The notes beneath the pieces were generated by a model. That model made no database searches. It had not been told where the DNA came from and saw nothing but the letters and a program-made list of their open reading frames with translations. This document shows positions 1-5,810 of a stretch of 7,132 nucleotides of DNA, piece after piece. Made by a program: the position numbers and the translations under genes. How positions within the stretch are numbered: position 1 is the first letter of the stretch; the number at the start of each line of letters is the position of its first letter. The DNA comes from Actinobacteria bacterium UBA912 (GTDB taxonomy: Bacteria > Actinomycetota > Coriobacteriia > Anaerosomatales > UBA912): positions 1 through 7,132 of the forward strand of contig DBEG01000095.1 of NCBI GenBank assembly GCA_002293965.1, given 5' to 3'.

Positions 1-1
1 G

Positions 2-1342
2 CGACTCGACGAGTGGGACCGGATCCGGGAGGGCCTGGCCGACATCGTGGTCGGCGCCCGTTCGGCGCTGTTCGCACCTATCGCCGATGTGGGGCTGATT
101 ATCATCGACGAGGAGCACGAAAGCTCCTTCAAGCAGGGCAGCTCGCCGCGGTATCACGCGCGCGAGGTCGCTGAGCGCATGGCTTCCGCCGCCGGTGCGA
201 CGCTCGTACTCGGCTCTGCAACTCCGTCGATGGAATCGCTGCATCGTGCCGAAACCGGCGACTACCAGCGCGTCCTGCTTCCCGAACGCGTGGGCGGTGG
301 CGCTCGCCCCGCAGTCACCGTGGTCGACATGACTGCCGAGTTCGCCGTGGGGCATCGCTCGATGTTCTCCCGCGCGATGACTGCCAGACTCGCCGAAGTA
401 GCTGCCGAGAAGGCCAAGGCGGTCCTGCTACTCAACCGCCGCGGTTTCGCGTCATTCCTGCTGTGTCGCGAGTGTGGCCACGTGCCTACATGCGACTCCT
501 GCTCGATCTCGATGACCTTCCACCAGTCCGGTCCCTCGCTCGCGTGTCATCACTGTGCGTCGCGCCGGGCGGTACCTACGCTGTGTCCGGAGTGCTCAAG
601 CCCTTACCTGCGCAAGTTCGGCGCTGGTACGCAGCGCGTCGAGCAGGAGCTCGCGCTGCTCTTTCCCGAGCTGCCTGTGGTCCGCATGGACGCGGATACC
701 ACGCGGGGCAAGGGCGGCCACGACCGCTGCCTGGCGGAGTTCGAAGCCCTTGAGTCCGGTGTCTTACTCGGCACGCAGATGGTGGCCAAGGGGCTCGACT
801 ACCCAGAGGTCACGCTGGTCGGCGTCATGGATGCCGACACGATCCTCAAGCTTCCGGATTTCCGAGCCGCAGAGCGCACCAACCAACTGCTCGAGCAGGT
901 TGCCGGCCGGGCTGGAAGGGGTGTAGCCACCGGGCATGTGGTCATCCAGACGTACCAGCCCAAGCACCCCGCGATCCAGGCGGTCGCGGCGCAGGACAGA
1001 GCAGCGTTCCTCGCCGAGGAGCGCGACGCTCGAAGCGAGCTCTCGTACCCGCCTTACGGCCGTCTTGCCAGTGTGCTTCTTACCGGCCCTGACGAGCGGG
1101 TGGTGCGCGATGCCGCGACTACGACGGCTGCGCGTCTTCGCCAGAACCTGCCAGCGGGAGTGCGCATCCTCGGTCCGAGTGCGGCCCCGGTCGCACGCAT
1201 CCAACGCGCCTGGCGCTGGTACATCCTCGTGAAAGCCGAGTCCGGCGTCGATTTGCCGAAGTTCCTTCGCGAGTCACTTCGCAGTACCGCGCACAAGGGC
1301 GTCAAGATGGCTGTTGATGTCGACTGCCAGGACATCGTGTGA
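2..1342 (+). CDS. priA: Primosomal protein N' (replication restart helicase PriA), 5'-truncated by window edge
   Basis: This is the C-terminal 446 residues of PriA, the SF2 3'-5' DNA helicase that recognises stalled or abandoned forks and starts reloading of the replicative helicase. The frame is open from base 2, so the start and Walker A motif lie upstream of the window. Visible parts, numbered from the first window codon, are the Walker B box DEEH (36-39, bases 107-118), motif III GSATPS (71-76) and the late helicase motifs GTQMVAKG (257-264) and QVAGRAGRG (299-307). The zinc-binding insertion has eight cysteines at 155, 158, 164, 167, 182, 185, 195 and 198. As I recall the E. coli PriA cysteine positions, this spacing (3, 6, 3, 15, 3, 10, 3) is identical, which would place about 280 residues off the left edge. 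The C-terminal domain (SYPPYGR, then ILGPSAAPVARI) is also typical. It is the first visible gene of the co-directional run with def, fmt and rsmB. Confidence 0.97.
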   Translation, partial: RLDEWDRIREGLADIVVGARSALFAPIADVGLIIIDEEHESSFKQGSSPRYHAREVAERMASAAGATLVLGSATPSMESLHRAETGDYQRVLLPERVGGGARPAVTVVDMTAEFAVGHRSMFSRAMTARLAEVAAEKAKAVLLLNRRGFASFLLCRECGHVPTCDSCSISMTFHQSGPSLACHHCASRRAVPTLCPECSSPYLRKFGAGTQRVEQELALLFPELPVVRMDADTTRGKGGHDRCLAEFEALESGVLLGTQMVAKGLDYPEVTLVGVMDADTILKLPDFRAAERTNQLLEQVAGRAGRGVATGHVVIQTYQPKHPAIQAVAAQDRAAFLAEERDARSELSYPPYGRLASVLLTGPDERVVRDAATTTAARLRQNLPAGVRILGPSAAPVARIQRAWRWYILVKAESGVDLPKFLRESLRSTAHKGVKMAVDVDCQDIV

Positions 1343-1385
1343 GCCACTAGCTCCTGCTGTGAGCCGCAGCACCAGTCGCTGAGCC
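1340..1385 (+). repeat. Three TGAGCC hexamers at exact 20-nt spacing
   Basis: TGAGCC occurs at 1340, 1360 and 1380. The first copy includes the priA stop codon and the other two lie in the priA-def gap. The bases between copies are not conserved beyond the hexamer. A short dyad, TGCTG/CAGCA at 1355-1371, covers the middle copy. The gap is otherwise featureless. The spacing is near two helical turns, which could suit a repeated protein site, but chance cannot be excluded. Confidence 0.35.
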
Positions 1386-1405
1386 GTCGCGCTTATGTCG
1401 GCAGG

Positions 1406-1434
1406 TTGTTTGCTGTGCGAAGATTCGGCATTAT
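1406..1434 (+). promoter_or_regulatory. Weak candidate sigma70-type promoter before def
   Basis: TTGTTT (1406-1411) and CATTAT (1429-1434) are separated by 17 nt and match consensus at 3/6 and 4/6. Initiation near 1441 would give def a leader of about 55 nt and would exclude the earlier in-frame ATG at 1433. The match is poor, and read-through from priA may be the main source of def transcript. Confidence 0.25.
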
Positions 1435-1495
1435 GACATCATTCGTCCGACCCGAAGAGTCGGTTTCGATCCGCAAAGGAAGGCACTGCCCGCAG

Positions 1496-1990
1496 ATGGA
1501 GATACTGTCACACCCAAGTCCTGCCCTGAAGCTCGTCGCACAGCCGGTCGATCCGACGACTGATGTCGACCTCAAGTCGCTGGTCGAGAAGATGGCGCGT
1601 GCGATGTATGAGGCTCCGGGCATCGGACTTGCTGCCACTCAGGTGGGCGTGATGAAGCGCGTTATCGTCTACGACCTCGATGACAGGCTGGTGGCTCTAT
1701 GCAACCCAGTGATTACTCGGCATTCCGAGCAGACCGAGGTGGTCGAGGAAGGCTGTCTGTCGCTGCTGGGCCTTGAGATTCCGATCGAGAGACCGGTCGC
1801 GGTGTCTTGTGAGGCCGTCGACCTGCAGGGCGACCCAGTTCGCATCGAGGCTGATGAACTGCTGGCCCGCCTGCTACAACACGAGATCGACCACTTGAAT
1901 GGCATCATAATCCTGGACAGGGCCACGCCTGAGGAACGCAAGTCGGCCATCAAGCGCTACATGGAGTTGACGCAAGCGCATTCTCGCTGA
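1496..1990 (+). CDS. def: Peptide deformylase (type I)
   Basis: A metalloenzyme that removes the N-formyl group from the initiator methionine of new polypeptides at the ribosome exit. From the ATG at 1496 it is 164 aa, the usual size for bacterial deformylases, and opens MEILSHPSPAL as family members do. All three signature motifs are intact: GIGLAATQ (42-49), EGCLS (85-89, with the metal-ligand Cys87) and HEIDH (129-133, with both metal-ligand histidines and the catalytic Glu130). In-frame starts also exist at TTG 1406 and ATG 1433. They would add 21-30 residues (such as RPEESVSIRKGRHCPQ) not expected in the family, so I chose 1496. Its ribosome site is AAAGGAAGG at 1475-1483, with a somewhat long 12-nt spacer. 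fmt follows after 35 nt, so the gene that adds the formyl group and the gene that removes it are adjacent. Confidence 0.96.
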   Translation: MEILSHPSPALKLVAQPVDPTTDVDLKSLVEKMARAMYEAPGIGLAATQVGVMKRVIVYDLDDRLVALCNPVITRHSEQTEVVEEGCLSLLGLEIPIERPVAVSCEAVDLQGDPVRIEADELLARLLQHEIDHLNGIIILDRATPEERKSAIKRYMELTQAHSR

Positions 1991-2025
1991 TAACGGCCGC
2001 CGATAACGAGGGGAGTGGTGCACGT

Positions 2026-2949
2026 ATGCGTGTGGTCTTCATGGGCTCACCTGGCTTCGCAGTGCCCTCACTTCAGGCCCTGATCGAGTCGCATAGGGTA
2101 GTGGCCGTCTTCACTGCGCCCGACCGGGTGCGCTCGCGCGGAAAGAAGGTGACCCCCACACCCGTCAAGCAACTCGCGCTCGAGGCGGGGATACCGGTCC
2201 ACCAGCCTCACACCCTGCGAGATGAGGAGGCTCTGCAGCTTCTGTCAGAGTACGCTCCTGACGTTATCTGTGTCGCAGCCTACGGGCATATCCTCCCGCC
2301 CGAAGTGTTGGCACTTCCGCCGCACGGCTGCATCAACGTCCATGCCTCGCTGTTGCCAAGCTACAGGGGGGCGGCGCCGGTCCATCGGGCGATCCTTGTC
2401 GGAGATGAGGTCACCGGCGTGACGATCATGCAGATGGAAGCTGGAGTCGACACAGGACCCACCGCGGCGATCCGCTCGATACCTATCGACGGACTCTCGG
2501 TCACCGAGCTTACCGCAGCACTGGCCACACTAGGTGCCGAAGCGCTTGTCGAGACCCTCGCCGAGATCGAGGCCGGAACCGCCCTGTGGATCCCGCAGGA
2601 CGATTCACGTGCGACCTATGCTGCCAAGATCACCGATGACGACCTGAGGCTGACTCCCGATATCAGAGTCGAACACGCTTCGCGCATGGTGCGTGCCTCT
2701 TCGGCGAGCGCCCGGGCGAAGATGCGGATCTGCGATCGCACGCTGGATGTCCTTCGCGCCAGCGTCTCCGAGACACCCGTGGGGCCTGGCGAGCTCGTGA
2801 CGACCCCAGACGGCCTGGTAGTCGGCTTCGCAGATGGCGGCCTGTTGCTCGAGTTCGTGTGTTCCGCTGGCAAGGCCCCCGTGTGCGGGAAGGCGTTCGC
2901 CTGTGGATTGCGTCTTGCCGAGGATTCGCGGTGGGAGCCGGCCTCATGA
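2026..2949 (+). CDS. fmt: Methionyl-tRNA formyltransferase
   Basis: Transfers a formyl group from 10-formyl-tetrahydrofolate to Met-tRNA(fMet), making the bacterial initiator tRNA. The protein is 307 aa, close to the roughly 315 aa of E. coli Fmt. The N-terminal formyltransferase Rossmann-type domain opens MRVVFMGSPGFAVPSL. The catalytic triad is visible as Asn104 and His106 in INVHASLLPSYRGAAPVH and Asp142 in EAGVDTGP. The basic loop DRVRSRGKKVTPTPVKQ (33-49) corresponds to the segment that contacts the acceptor stem. Residues from about 205 form the smaller C-terminal domain. The ATG is preceded by GAGGGGA (2008-2014) with an 11-nt spacer. The last four bases (ATGA, 2946-2949) overlap the rsmB start, implying translational coupling. 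I see no missing residues. Confidence 0.97.
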   Translation: MRVVFMGSPGFAVPSLQALIESHRVVAVFTAPDRVRSRGKKVTPTPVKQLALEAGIPVHQPHTLRDEEALQLLSEYAPDVICVAAYGHILPPEVLALPPHGCINVHASLLPSYRGAAPVHRAILVGDEVTGVTIMQMEAGVDTGPTAAIRSIPIDGLSVTELTAALATLGAEALVETLAEIEAGTALWIPQDDSRATYAAKITDDDLRLTPDIRVEHASRMVRASSASARAKMRICDRTLDVLRASVSETPVGPGELVTTPDGLVVGFADGGLLLEFVCSAGKAPVCGKAFACGLRLAEDSRWEPAS

Positions 2950-4307
2950 GCGTGGCTCCTGCGCGCCGAGTGGCACTTCGGGTCATCGCCAGAGTCCGCC
3001 GAGGCGGATCGTGGGCGCACGAGGTCCTCTCGGCAGAGCTTGGCGACTCACGGCTTGATGAGCGCGACGCCGCGCTGGCCACTCGGCTGGCGTACGGCAC
3101 CGTCGAGATGGGCGGCGTCATCGACGAGGTCCTCGCCAGGCACCTGAAGCGCCTGTCGGGCGTGCAGCCCAAAGTGCTCGACGCACTGCGGCTCTCGACC
3201 TACGAGTTGCTGTGCCTACGCACACCTGCGCATGTCGCTGTCGACCAGGGCGTCGAGATGGTCGGAAGGATCGCACCCCGCGCAAAAGGGCTTGCCAACG
3301 CCGTGTTACGCCGAATCGCCGAAGAGGCTCCAAAGTTCCCTTTCGGCGACGCTGATGTCGACCCCGAAGCGCTCGCCCGACTGACCGGCTTCCCATACTG
3401 GCTGGCCAAGCGTCTGACCGAGGACCTGGGCTGGGACGCAGCCTCCCGGATGATGCGTGCGCACGCCGCACCGGCACCCCTGTACCTGGCGCACAATCCC
3501 TTCAAAGGCGATGAAGCGAGCCTTTTGCAGCGCCTGCAGATGGCGGGCGCTTCCCCCGAGCCCTTCGGGCCAGCGGGTTGCATCCGATGCGGCTCTGCTT
3601 CGGCTGTCTTGCGCTCAGGCGTACTCGCCGAAGGGCATGCCATCGTGGCCGACGCGGCCGCACAGGCGGTAGTCGCGATGATGCCGCTTGCCCAAGGCAT
3701 GCGTGTGATCGACGTCGCAGCAGGCAGGGGCGGCAAGAGTGCGCTCATGCACTTCTCGGCGGCACGGTCGGGCTTCTCGATTGACGTCGTGGCGACAGAC
3801 ATCCATGGCTTCAAGACCGAGGTCATCGCCGAGCGCATGCAGCAACTGGGCGTCCCGCGCGTCACTACAGCGTGTGTGGATGCATCCGACCCCGAGGCGC
3901 TATCAGCAATTAGCGGCCCGGGCACCGCTGATATGGTCCTTGTCGACGCGCCGTGTAGTGGGACCGGAACGCTCAGGCGTCACCCTGACAAGAGGTGGCG
4001 ACTGGAACCCGCCCAAATCGCCGAGATGGCCGCTCTGGGCGCGAAGCTACTCGCCAGTGCCGCGGGACTTGTCCACCCCGATGGTTTCATGGTGTACTCG
4101 ACTTGCACGGTGATCCCTGAGGAGAACACCGGTGTCGTGCATGGGTTTTTGGATTCTTCGGCAGGTGAGGGCTTCGAGGTCGTGGACCTGACAACGCATG
4201 CTGTGGATCCTTTCGGAGAGTCGATCATACGGGGAGGGAGTTTCCAGACGATCCCTGAGATCGATGGTTTCGACGGTCACTTCGCCGCTTTGCTCCGCCG
4301 AAGGTAG
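2946..4307 (+). CDS. rsmB: 16S rRNA (cytosine967-C5)-methyltransferase RsmB
   Basis: SAM-dependent enzyme that makes m5C967 in 16S rRNA, near the ribosomal P site. The protein is 453 aa. It has a NusB-like RNA-binding N-terminal domain (about 5-130) and a Rossmann methyltransferase domain (about 230-453). Motif I is VIDVAAGRGGKS (254-265) and motif IV is DAPCSGTG (334-341, with Cys337). Motif VI is YSTCT (384-388); Cys387 is the expected nucleophile and Cys337 assists product release. The start at ATG 2946 overlaps the fmt stop by ATGA and has GGGAG (2933-2937) 8 nt upstream. The frame stays open back to GTG/ATG codons inside fmt, but that extension lacks family similarity. Motif I has AAGRGGKS where E. 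coli has CAAPGGKT. RsmF/NOL1-type relatives share the motifs, but the NusB-like domain and the fmt neighbour favour RsmB. Confidence 0.94.
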   Translation: MSVAPARRVALRVIARVRRGGSWAHEVLSAELGDSRLDERDAALATRLAYGTVEMGGVIDEVLARHLKRLSGVQPKVLDALRLSTYELLCLRTPAHVAVDQGVEMVGRIAPRAKGLANAVLRRIAEEAPKFPFGDADVDPEALARLTGFPYWLAKRLTEDLGWDAASRMMRAHAAPAPLYLAHNPFKGDEASLLQRLQMAGASPEPFGPAGCIRCGSASAVLRSGVLAEGHAIVADAAAQAVVAMMPLAQGMRVIDVAAGRGGKSALMHFSAARSGFSIDVVATDIHGFKTEVIAERMQQLGVPRVTTACVDASDPEALSAISGPGTADMVLVDAPCSGTGTLRRHPDKRWRLEPAQIAEMAALGAKLLASAAGLVHPDGFMVYSTCTVIPEENTGVVHGFLDSSAGEGFEVVDLTTHAVDPFGESIIRGGSFQTIPEIDGFDGHFAALLRRR

Positions 4308-4338
4308 GTTTGATGGTCCGGTTCGATAAGGAGGCTCG

Positions 4339-5304
4339 ATGCGTAGCACAAGGATAGTGGAGATGCTCGAGGTCACGGAGGCCGCGGCACTTGCAGCCGG
4401 TCGCTGGATGGGGAAGGGCGACAAACACGCCGCCGATGGGGCCGCCGTGGAGGCCATGCGCGGCGCATTCAACGGCCTGGACATATCGGGGCGCATCGTC
4501 ATCGGCGAAGGCGAGCGTGATGAAGCTCCGATGCTCTTCATCGGTGAGGAGGTCGGAGCTGGCGGAGAGCGTATCGATATCGCCGTCGATCCGCTGGAAG
4601 GGACGAACCTGACCGCTTTCGGGCAGCCGAACTCGCTAGCGGTTCTTGCTTTCGGGCCCGAAGGGTCTCTGCTTCATGCCCCGGATACCTACATGAACAA
4701 ACTCGCTGTCGGGCCAATGGCTGCGGATGCGGTGCATATCGACGCCACCCCGACCGAGAACGTCCAGGCTGTCGCTAAGGCCTTGAAGCGCCCAGTAGAG
4801 GACATCGTGGTGTGCATCCTGGACAGGGACCGGCACGTCGACCTCATCGCCGAGGTCCGTCAAGCGGGTGCCAGGATCCGCCTGATCTCAGATGGAGACG
4901 TGTTCGGCGCAGTGGCCACCGCGATTGAAGGCACGGGTATCCACCTCTATCTGGGGATCGGAGCAGCTCCTGAGGGCGTACTGGCCTGCGCAGCGATGCG
5001 CTGCATCGGCGGCAACTTCATGGGACGGTTCGCATTCCGCAGCCAAGAGGAGCGTGAGCGCGCCGAGCAGATGGCAGTGTGTGACATCGACGGGATCTTG
5101 GACATGGACTGCCTTGTCGCCACCGATGAGGCTGCATTCATCGCGACGGGAGTCACCGACGGCGAGATGCTTCGCGGCGTCAAGTACTTCGGGGCAGGAT
5201 CACGTACGCACTCGATCGCAATGGACGGCAAGACCGGCACGGTGAGGTTCATCGAGACCGTCTACCGGACCGGAGGAGAGCATTTCTGGGTCCGGATGGA
5301 CTAA
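4339..5304 (+). CDS. glpX: Fructose-1,6-bisphosphatase class II (GlpX type)
   Basis: Hydrolyses fructose-1,6-bisphosphate to fructose-6-phosphate, the committed cytosolic step of gluconeogenesis. Class II is the usual type in actinobacteria. The protein is 321 aa, against about 336 in E. coli GlpX. Metal and substrate motifs are Asp33 (AADGAA), Glu57 in IGEGERDEAPML, Asp84 and Glu87 in DPLEGTNLTAFGQ, ISDGDV (184-189) and Glu212 in GIGAAPEGV. These sit within one residue of the corresponding E. coli positions as I recall them, so the enzyme should be active. The start is ATG 4339, with a full AAGGAGG site at 4328-4334 and a short 4-nt spacer. It follows rsmB after 31 nt and probably shares its transcript. 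The TAA stop (5302-5304) overlaps the stop of the opposing fmdB-like gene, and the likely terminator lies further on, inside that gene. Confidence 0.96.
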   Translation: MRSTRIVEMLEVTEAAALAAGRWMGKGDKHAADGAAVEAMRGAFNGLDISGRIVIGEGERDEAPMLFIGEEVGAGGERIDIAVDPLEGTNLTAFGQPNSLAVLAFGPEGSLLHAPDTYMNKLAVGPMAADAVHIDATPTENVQAVAKALKRPVEDIVVCILDRDRHVDLIAEVRQAGARIRLISDGDVFGAVATAIEGTGIHLYLGIGAAPEGVLACAAMRCIGGNFMGRFAFRSQEERERAEQMAVCDIDGILDMDCLVATDEAAFIATGVTDGEMLRGVKYFGAGSRTHSIAMDGKTGTVRFIETVYRTGGEHFWVRMD

Positions 5305-5573
5305 GAGTTCGAACCGGACTTCGCCGGACATGTGTCACAGGCGCTTTTGGAGCCTGCCGAATCGCAACCAGCGACGGCAGGCTTTTCTTTCGGTCTGTTC
5401 TTGTAGTCGGTGTTGTGGAAACCCGAGCCCTTGAAGACCACGCCCACTGGGGTGAAGACCCTCTTCATGGGAGCACCGCATAGAGAACACGGATCGTCAT
5501 GGGTCGATCCTTGCGGGAGTGAGATCTCAACCGTATTGCCACAGCTTGTGCAGCGAAAGTCATACGCAGGCAT
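5301..5573 (-). CDS. FmdB-family zinc-ribbon protein
   Basis: A 90-aa protein of the FmdB/CxxC_CxxC_SSSS regulatory family. It begins MPAYDFRCTSCG and carries the paired zinc knuckles Cys8-Cys11 and Cys29-Cys32. These are followed by the family's KRVFTPVGVVFKGSGFHNTDY segment (positions 38-57). The tail is Lys/Ser/Ala rich with three more cysteines (70, 79, 82), probably disordered or a second metal site. The family name comes from a regulator linked to formamidase in Methylophilus, but for most members, including this one, the function is unknown. The ATG at 5573-5571 has GAGGAG 9 nt upstream. A nearer out-of-frame ATG at 5580-5578 is only 2 nt from that site and opens a 6-codon ORF. The gene converges on glpX: its TAG stop (5303-5301) overlaps the glpX TAA, and codons for the tail also encode, antisense, the glpX terminator. 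Confidence 0.9.
   Translation of the reverse strand: MPAYDFRCTSCGNTVEISLPQGSTHDDPCSLCGAPMKRVFTPVGVVFKGSGFHNTDYKNRPKEKPAVAGCDSAGSKSACDTCPAKSGSNS
5351..5391 (+). terminator. Rho-independent terminator for the glpX transcript, inside the fmdB-like gene
   Basis: The stem AGCCTGCCG (5351-5359) pairs perfectly with CGGCAGGCT (5375-5383) over 9 bp. Inside it a second helix, TCGC (5362-5365) with GCGA (5371-5374), closes a 5-nt loop AACCA, leaving a 2-nt AA bulge. The T-tract TTTTCTTT (5383-5390) follows at once on the + strand. On the - strand no T-run follows the stem, so it acts only on rightward transcription. It lies about 47 nt past the glpX stop, antisense to fmdB-like codons around 63-74. 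Confidence 0.8.
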
Positions 5574-5628
5574 TGGTCATGGCTCCTCAGGTGCTCTAAT
5601 GGCTGATACTGACTCCGAATGGCGCATT

Positions 5629-5658
5629 AGGATATACCCGGTCGACTACATATTGCAA
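5629..5658 (-). promoter_or_regulatory. Candidate promoter of the fmdB-like gene
   Basis: Reading the - strand, TTGCAA (5658-5653) is a -35 candidate (4/6). It is followed by TATATC (5636-5631, 16-nt spacer) or TATCCT (5634-5629, 18-nt spacer), each 4/6 for -10. Initiation near 5622 would give a leader of about 50 nt. TTGCAA is its own reverse complement, so it could also serve as a rightward -35, but the matching rightward -10 (TACTTT at 5676) is poor. Confidence 0.4.
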
Positions 5659-5731
5659 GAAGTCTGCCGTCGGCGTACTTTCGTGTCATTCATGGCGTAG
5701 ACTTGCGTGCTCCGGCCAGTCATCGCCTCGA

Positions 5732-5751
5732 ACCGGGAGTCCCAACCCGGT
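5732..5751. promoter_or_regulatory. 6-bp inverted repeat, possible operator
   Basis: The arms ACCGGG (5732-5737) and CCCGGT (5746-5751) are perfect complements around an 8-nt centre. There is no T-run after it, so it is not a terminator. It ends 6 nt before an extended -10 element and covers the place where a -35 would be. That position suits a transcription factor site or an mRNA hairpin. No known factor is recognised. Confidence 0.3.
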
Positions 5752-5756
5752 AGTGG

Positions 5757-5765
5757 TGGTAATAT
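5757..5765 (+). promoter_or_regulatory. Extended -10 promoter candidate for the PASTA gene
   Basis: TGGTAATAT fits the extended -10 pattern TGn followed by TAnnnT. No recognisable -35 lies 17 nt upstream, which is common for extended -10 promoters. Initiation near 5772 would leave a leader of about 39 nt before the ATG at 5811, long enough to hold its ribosome site and inconsistent with use of the TTG at 5772. Confidence 0.4.
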
Positions 5766-5810
5766 TGATGGTTGAGACGTCAGGCGACTAGATACCGAAG
5801 GGCACTTCAC

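Noticed and set aside
1355..1371. Hairpin TGCTG/CAGCA after priA as a terminator
   Set aside because: The stem is only 5-6 bp and no T-tract follows, so transcription probably continues into def.
1406..1495. Longer def starts at TTG 1406 or ATG 1433
   Set aside because: They would add 21-30 residues before the family's normal MEIL start and lack a ribosome site; the ATG at 1496 has AAAGGAAGG upstream.
2859..2945. An upstream in-frame extension of rsmB inside fmt (29 extra residues)
   Set aside because: It is out of frame inside fmt, adds residues unlike the RsmB N-terminus, and ATG 2946 has a good ribosome site and the common ATGA overlap.
3200..3925. A 241-codon open frame on the - strand opposite rsmB
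   Set aside because: It mirrors codons of a well-supported gene, has no motifs, and has no plausible start region.
4312..4356. A 14-codon ORF starting at ATG 4312 between rsmB and glpX
   Set aside because: There is no ribosome site of its own and it runs out of frame into glpX past its start; probably chance.
5599..5700. A 33-codon + strand ORF in the divergent intergenic region (starts MADTDSEWRIRIYPVDY)
   Set aside because: It has only a partial AGGTG ribosome site, overlaps the proposed fmdB-like promoter, and has no recognisable family. Conservation in relatives would be needed to revive it.
5725..5760. A T-arm-like GGTTCGA string on the - strand suggesting a tRNA
   Set aside because: The flanking bases do not form a 5-bp T stem and no acceptor or anticodon arm can be built around it.
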